Part shown: one piece after another, positions 41,919 to 45,896 of the stretch
How the letters are laid out: the number at the start of each line of letters is the position of its first letter
How positions within the stretch are numbered: the first letter of the stretch is position 1
From: Clostridium drakei
GTDB lineage: Bacteria; Bacillota; Clostridia; Clostridiales; Clostridiaceae
Assembly: GCF_000633595.2 (NCBI RefSeq)
Contig: NZ_JIBU02000051.1
Location: forward strand, 1 to 45,896
Length of the DNA: 45,896 nucleotides
Direction of reading: 5' to 3'
Program-made: the position numbers and the translations under genes
Notes under the pieces: generated by a model
Database searches by the model: none
What the model was told of the DNA's origin: nothing
The model's input: the letters and a program-made list of their open reading frames with translations, nothing else

Positions 41919-42914
41919 TTATTTCATCATGAGAAATAATTTATTTAGTATTCTTATACCACCATTACTCCTTGAATTGTTGATGGTTTCTTTATTTTCA
42001 CCATTTATATCCTGTCTATAAATGGTAGTATCTTTATCTTTAACTTTGTAATATATATAATTATCTATCATTTGCGCTTTTGAAACATTACAGGATGTTA
42101 ATTTTGTTATATTTAATGTTTCTATATTAAGAATATATAGCATATTTTCTATATAGTTAGCTTCTATATCAGTAAAACCTTCATAAGTAAATAATACATA
42201 TTGTTTAAAAACCCCTAATATATTATTACACTGATTAGTTTCATAAATTTTTTTGCCAGTTTGCAAATCTTTTATAACTGCTAAACTAAGATTTATGTCC
42301 TTGTATATAATGTAATTATTATAAAAATAAATATCTTTACAAAAAGTCTCAAGCACAGATTCTTTATTTTTATAATTTATATTGAATTTTTTTAGCACTT
42401 CCTCTCCTTCATAAGGGTAGTTTCTTCTTTTATAATATATATTGTCTTTAAAGTAATGGAGATCAGAAATGCATCCAATAGATTCATGCAATATGGAACT
42501 ATTTTTATTATATAATGTCATAGATTTTATATAACTTTTGAAATTATGATTTTCGCAGTAATATATAATTTCATTATGAATACAGTAAGCATTAATGTAA
42601 GATAAATTGTTATGTATGATATAGGTATCTTTTCCTTCTAAGTTACACTTAATTAACATAATTTCATTTTCATGCTTTATAGTATAAAATATGCTATCTT
42701 CCACTATTGCAACATTCTCTACTTTAGAATCTACTATTAATTCTCTCTTTCCATCATATTTAAAAATTCTATATAATTTATAGTGTTCTGAAGCATCAAT
42801 ATAATATATAAAATCTCCTGTGTCTAAATAAAAATTTATATTAACCTTATCATAAATATCAGTTATATTTTCCGAACCATTTACAGTTAAGACTATCTTA
42901 TCCAAATTCTTCAT
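41919..42914 (-). CDS. Uncharacterised beta-propeller-like protein (DUF5050-like)
   Basis: 331 residues with recurring short blades of the pattern I-Y-Y-x-D-x-x-x-x-L-Y, as in DFIYYIDASEHYKLYRIF, SIFYTIKHENEIMLIKCN, IIYYCENHNFKSYIKSM, NIYYKRRNYPYEG and YIYYKVKDKDTTIYRQDING. This repeat is typical of DUF5050-type propellers. No signal peptide or membrane span is present, so it should be cytoplasmic. The start at 42914 has GAGGAG six bases upstream; an earlier ATG is less well placed. Function unknown. Monocistronic. Confidence 0.7.
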   Translation of the reverse strand: MKNLDKIVLTVNGSENITDIYDKVNINFYLDTGDFIYYIDASEHYKLYRIFKYDGKRELIVDSKVENVAIVEDSIFYTIKHENEIMLIKCNLEGKDTYIIHNNLSYINAYCIHNEIIYYCENHNFKSYIKSMTLYNKNSSILHESIGCISDLHYFKDNIYYKRRNYPYEGEEVLKKFNINYKNKESVLETFCKDIYFYNNYIIYKDINLSLAVIKDLQTGKKIYETNQCNNILGVFKQYVLFTYEGFTDIEANYIENMLYILNIETLNITKLTSCNVSKAQMIDNYIYYKVKDKDTTIYRQDINGENKETINNSRSNGGIRILNKLFLMMK

Positions 42915-43086
42915 GGTAATCTCCTCATTTTTATTTATCAATTAAAATATTATTATCTTTTCCAGAATTCACTAGTCTTATGTAATGGAATTAATTGAAG
43001 TATAACAGATATTATCTACAGAAGTGAAAATGAATTAGGATAAAAGAGCTATATAAAAAAATTAAGCTTTCATTGATAAAATTTAA

Positions 43087-43215
43087 GAATGTGAAGAATC
43101 TGATGTATCAAATATTGTAGAATATGTTCGAAATAGAAGTATTAAAAATGAATATGTAGAATATTCAAAAAATGAGGAAGATTTTTATATATTGTCTAAA
43201 TTGAATGTACTTTAG
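43087..43215 (+). pseudogene. Possible coding remnant in the gap before the OPT gene
   Basis: An open stretch of 42 codons (ECEESDVSNIVEYVRNRSIK onward, ending KLNVL and a stop) with protein-like composition, but preceded in frame by several stops and without start codon or ribosome site. Not recognised. The rest of 42942-43400 is AT-rich and featureless apart from this. Confidence 0.25.
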
Positions 43216-43400
43216 TATAAAATACCATAACAGTGTGAGTTATTAAAATTTTAATAACTCAGGATAGGTTGAAAAAGAGAGTATAAACCTATATATAACC
43301 TTTAAATACAAAAAATAGAATTTATATTAATGACAGTATTGATATTTGCAAATCATTTTAATTCTTTTAATGAATAATTTTTTTTATTTATAAAATTAAA

Positions 43401-43444
43401 AAAGTGTATTTTTAGCAATAATAAAGTGTATTTTTAGCAATAAT
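43401..43444. repeat. Exact 22-bp tandem direct repeat upstream of the OPT promoter
   Basis: Two identical adjacent units, 43401-43422 and 43423-43444, each beginning AAAGTGTATTTTTAGC. Unit length is about two helical turns. They occupy the -35 region and upstream of the TATAAT at 43450-43455, where an activator would bind. Confidence 0.85.
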
Positions 43445-43483
43445 TATGGTATAATCTATTCTATAATTATAGTTATACCATAA
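43444..43483. promoter_or_regulatory. Large palindrome overlapping the OPT promoter -10
   Basis: TTATGGTATAA (43444-43454) and TTATACCATAA (43473-43483) are perfect inverted repeats 18 bases apart; inside them CTATAATTATAG (43461-43472) is itself a perfect palindrome. TATAAT at 43450-43455 is the probable -10 and lies in the left arm, so a protein bound here would compete with RNA polymerase. Confidence 0.65.
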
Positions 43484-43533
43484 TAAATTGTAGTGTTACT
43501 ATAATTACAAAATATAACAAGGAGGTACATCTT

Positions 43534-45456
43534 ATGGATAAAAAATTATCTAAAGATGCATATGGTGGCGTAGCGGGTAAAGACTACGTTCCTTACATTT
43601 CCAGTGGTTCTAAATCCGGTGGAAATATTGCTGTATTAATAATCGGTATTATTTTAGCTGCATTATTTGCAGCATCTACTGCCTATTCAGGTATGAAATC
43701 AGGGCTTACGGTTGCTGCTGGTATACCTGGTTCAATAATAGGTTCCGCATTTATAGCTATATTTGCTAAACAAAAAGGAATTCTTGGCAAGAACTTAGTT
43801 CAAGGTATGTCAAGTGGTGGTGAATCTATTGCTAGTGGTATGATATTCGTTTTACCAGCAATACTTTTAATAGGTTCAAAAGTTACTTTTTTACAAGGTT
43901 TTGTTGTTGGTGTAGGTGGAGTTTTATTCGGTATAGGAATAGCTTCTCTTGTTCACAATTACTTAATTGTTGAAGAACATGGTAAATTAATGTACCCTGA
44001 ATCAATGGCTATATCTGAAACACTTGTTGCTTCAGAAGGTGCTGGAGAATCAATGAAGTACATGGGAATTGGATTTGGAATAGGCGGAGTTATAACTATT
44101 ATAACTAGTTCATTTTTAAATGTAACTAACAATGTTATAAGTTATGTAAACGAGTCCTTCTACAAGTGGAAGTTTGAAGTTGAAGTTAATCCTTTATTAT
44201 TAGGTATAGGATTCATAGTTGGTATGGATGTTTCTTTAATGATGTTTGCTGGTGCTATATTATCTAACTTTGCTATTTTGCCTTTAATAGGTTATTTTAT
44301 TTCTCTTGGACAAGGCAGTGCAACTGTATGGAATAATCCTGATGTTGCCATAAATGCAATGCAAGTTAAACATATAGCTGGTAGTTATGTAAAATACATC
44401 GGAGCTGGTATGATGCTTTCTGGTGGATTTATAGGTGCTATAAAGCTTATACCTACTATAATATCTTCTATAAAGGAAACTCTTAATGCTAAGTCTTCAA
44501 GTAGTAATGGAAGTTCATCTGCTGGAAACTTAATAATACTTGGTGGCATAGTTATAGGTTTTATAGGAGGATTTATGATATCTGGTGGTAATGTAGGAAT
44601 GGCAATAGCTGGTTCTATTTTATCATTATTCTTATCATTACTATTTGTTATAGTTTCTGGTCGTTTAACTGGTACTATAGGAACTTCAAACCTTCCTGTA
44701 TCTGGTATGACTATAGCTTCTATAGTTATAGTAACATTGTTATTTGTTGCAATGGGATGGAAAACTCCTGAAAACAACAGATCATTGCTTTTATTTGGTA
44801 CATTCATAGTTACTGCTATATCTGCAGCTGGTGGTTACTGTCAATCACAAAAGGTTACTTTCATAGTAGGTGGAGATAAAAACGAAATGCAAAAATACTT
44901 TGCTATAGCTGGTATAGTTGGTGCTGCAGTAGTTACTGGTGTTATATTAGTGCTTTCTAGTCAGCTTGCAATGACTGGTGACAATGTACCATTTGCATTA
45001 CCTCAAGCTAACTTAATGTCAACATTAACTGCTGGTATAATGTCAGGTAAATTACCTTGGGTTATGATAATTGTTGGTGCATTTATGGGAGTTGTTTTAT
45101 TCTTATTAGACCTTCCTGTAATGACAATTGCTATAGGATTTTACTTACCAATAGCTACAACTACTATAATATTAATAGGTGCTTTCATGCGTTTATTTGT
45201 AGAAAAAATTTCTAAGTCTGAAAAGGTAAAAGAAACTAGAGTTGCTAACGGCATAAGTTTATCTTCTGGACTTGTAGCCGGTGGTTCCATAATAGGACTT
45301 GTAGGTATAATACTTATAAATGTAGTGAAAATTGTAAAAGCAGGAGAACCAAGTGGATTCGCTGCTTCTAATGGAATGGCATATGTAATACTTATAGCAT
45401 TAATAATAGCGTCTCTAGTACCTATATTAAATAGTAAGGTGAAAGATGCTGAATAA
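43534..45456 (+). CDS. OPT-family oligopeptide transporter
   Basis: 640-residue polytopic membrane protein of the oligopeptide transporter superfamily. Typical sequence: IIGIILAALFAASTAYSGMK and SGLTVAAGIPGSIIGSAF near the start, EEHGKLMYPESMAISETL, PVSGMTIASIVIV, and VMTIAIGFYLPIATTT close to the end. It imports peptides or metal-peptide complexes, normally driven by protons. AAGGAGG precedes ATG. Codons are somewhat richer in frequently used choices, suggesting good expression. The stop overlaps the start of a PqqD-family gene by 11 bases, implying a functional link with that small protein. Confidence 0.93.
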   Translation: MDKKLSKDAYGGVAGKDYVPYISSGSKSGGNIAVLIIGIILAALFAASTAYSGMKSGLTVAAGIPGSIIGSAFIAIFAKQKGILGKNLVQGMSSGGESIASGMIFVLPAILLIGSKVTFLQGFVVGVGGVLFGIGIASLVHNYLIVEEHGKLMYPESMAISETLVASEGAGESMKYMGIGFGIGGVITIITSSFLNVTNNVISYVNESFYKWKFEVEVNPLLLGIGFIVGMDVSLMMFAGAILSNFAILPLIGYFISLGQGSATVWNNPDVAINAMQVKHIAGSYVKYIGAGMMLSGGFIGAIKLIPTIISSIKETLNAKSSSSNGSSSAGNLIILGGIVIGFIGGFMISGGNVGMAIAGSILSLFLSLLFVIVSGRLTGTIGTSNLPVSGMTIASIVIVTLLFVAMGWKTPENNRSLLLFGTFIVTAISAAGGYCQSQKVTFIVGGDKNEMQKYFAIAGIVGAAVVTGVILVLSSQLAMTGDNVPFALPQANLMSTLTAGIMSGKLPWVMIIVGAFMGVVLFLLDLPVMTIAIGFYLPIATTTIILIGAFMRLFVEKISKSEKVKETRVANGISLSSGLVAGGSIIGLVGIILINVVKIVKAGEPSGFAASNGMAYVILIALIIASLVPILNSKVKDAE

Positions 45457-45796
45457 CAACGAAGATGTTTTAAATATAATATTTAAAATTGTTGATAGTT
45501 TAGAATATGAAGTGGACAAGGACAATATTGTGACTATACTTGAAAAACAAGATCACAAGGTTCAAAAGTTCTTTAGAAAAATTAAATTTAGAATTCCAGA
45601 ATATAAAAAAGTTACTCTGGATGAATATGCAAGTTATGTTTTTTTACAGATAGATGGCAAGAAAACAGTAAAAGATATTGGAGAAAATTTAGAGATAAAG
45701 TATGGTGATGAAGCTCACCCGATTTATGAAAGATTACTATTATTTTTAAATCATATCGACGTTAATTGTCACTACATAGAAAAAACAAATTTGTAA
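45446..45796 (+). CDS. PqqD-family (RRE-like) small protein
   Basis: 116 residues. The core at about 45-110 matches the PqqD / RiPP recognition-element fold: RIPEYKKVTLDEYASYVFLQ, then IDGKKTVKDIGENL (the DGxxTvxeI signature) and IYERLLLFLNHID. PqqD proteins hold a precursor peptide for a modifying enzyme. Here there is no radical SAM protein or precursor gene in view; instead it is translationally coupled to an OPT peptide transporter. It may bind a peptide handled by that transporter, or regulate it. The N-terminal 40 residues are charged and family-atypical. Confidence 0.8.
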   Translation: MLNNNEDVLNIIFKIVDSLEYEVDKDNIVTILEKQDHKVQKFFRKIKFRIPEYKKVTLDEYASYVFLQIDGKKTVKDIGENLEIKYGDEAHPIYERLLLFLNHIDVNCHYIEKTNL

Positions 45797-45800
45797 TGAA

Positions 45801-45840
45801 AAAGATGGCACTATAACATAGGTGCCATCTTTATTTTTTA
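45801..45840 (+). terminator. Intrinsic terminator
   Basis: AAAGATGGCAC (45801-45811) with GTGCCATCTTT (45822-45832), followed by ATTTTTTA. Ends the OPT-PqqD operon. The last 56 bases of the window hold nothing recognisable. Confidence 0.88.
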
Positions 45841-45896
45841 GTAGGAATTTAAAACTTTTTTGCTCAAAAAAACATGCCGTTAGGCATTGTAGGTAA

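Noticed and set aside
43401-43444. Start of a CRISPR array
   Set aside because: The two 22-bp units are directly adjacent with no spacers and no cas genes are present.
44385-44807. 140-codon frame antisense to the OPT gene
   Set aside because: Antisense shadow of a membrane protein gene; no start signal and repetitive Pro/Ile composition.

Overview
The window is very AT-rich chromosomal DNA. Codon use is strongly A/T-ending, ribosome-binding sites are AGGAGG-type, several genes start with TTG, and many genes end in compact intrinsic terminators. The gene content (thiW-thiM under a TPP riboswitch, an ETF-linked lactate dehydrogenase module, UvsE, an OPT transporter, LuxR/MalT-type, DeoR, HxlR and IclR regulators) points to a motile or formerly motile anaerobic Clostridium-like Firmicute. 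No rRNA, tRNA, CRISPR array, integrase or insertion sequence was seen. The organism assignment is inference.

Layout. 1-470: no gene; a long imperfect inverted repeat carries two small hairpins with CAGGACG at their loops. 0.5-9.96 kb: single-gene units: a secreted phosphatase duplicated around a LysM domain, a DUF2238 membrane protein, an M29 aminopeptidase, a divergent DeoR regulator / HAD phosphatase pair, a ferredoxin-nitroreductase divergent from an HxlR regulator, a YihY/BrkB membrane protein and a methyltransferase. 10.0-17.8 kb: a 53-residue membrane peptide, then a four-gene polysaccharide locus: triple NodB-fold protein, PilZ-GT2 synthase, NodB-like protein with a C-terminal beta domain, and a GH18-like protein. 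18.5-20.2 kb: TPP riboswitch, terminator, a second TPP-like aptamer of unusual form, then thiW-thiM for thiazole salvage. 20.3-22.8 kb: a MalT/LuxR-type regulator. 22.9-27.2 kb: a two-component system plus a LanFEG/CprABC-like ABC transporter with base composition unlike its neighbours.

27.3-31.2 kb: aminotransferase, Na+/solute symporter and an IclR regulator, tied together by two related palindromes (core GGAAC-N3-GTTTC) upstream of the first two genes. 31.4-35.5 kb: etfB-etfA-FAD oxidase (LctBCD-like lactate dehydrogenase) behind a perfect FadR/GntR-type palindrome, with the likely cognate GntR regulator convergent at the end. 35.6-45.9 kb: M42 peptidase, UvsE with a DUF1722-like tail, a truncated copy of the MalT-type regulator, MATE exporter, dienelactone-hydrolase-like enzyme, a beta-propeller-like protein, and an OPT transporter overlapping a PqqD-family gene behind an elaborate promoter with a 22-bp tandem duplication and a large palindrome.

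The strongest candidates for something undescribed are the second TPP-like aptamer before thiW, the twin-CAGGACG hairpin element at the left end, the PilZ-GT2 polysaccharide locus, and the OPT-PqqD pair.
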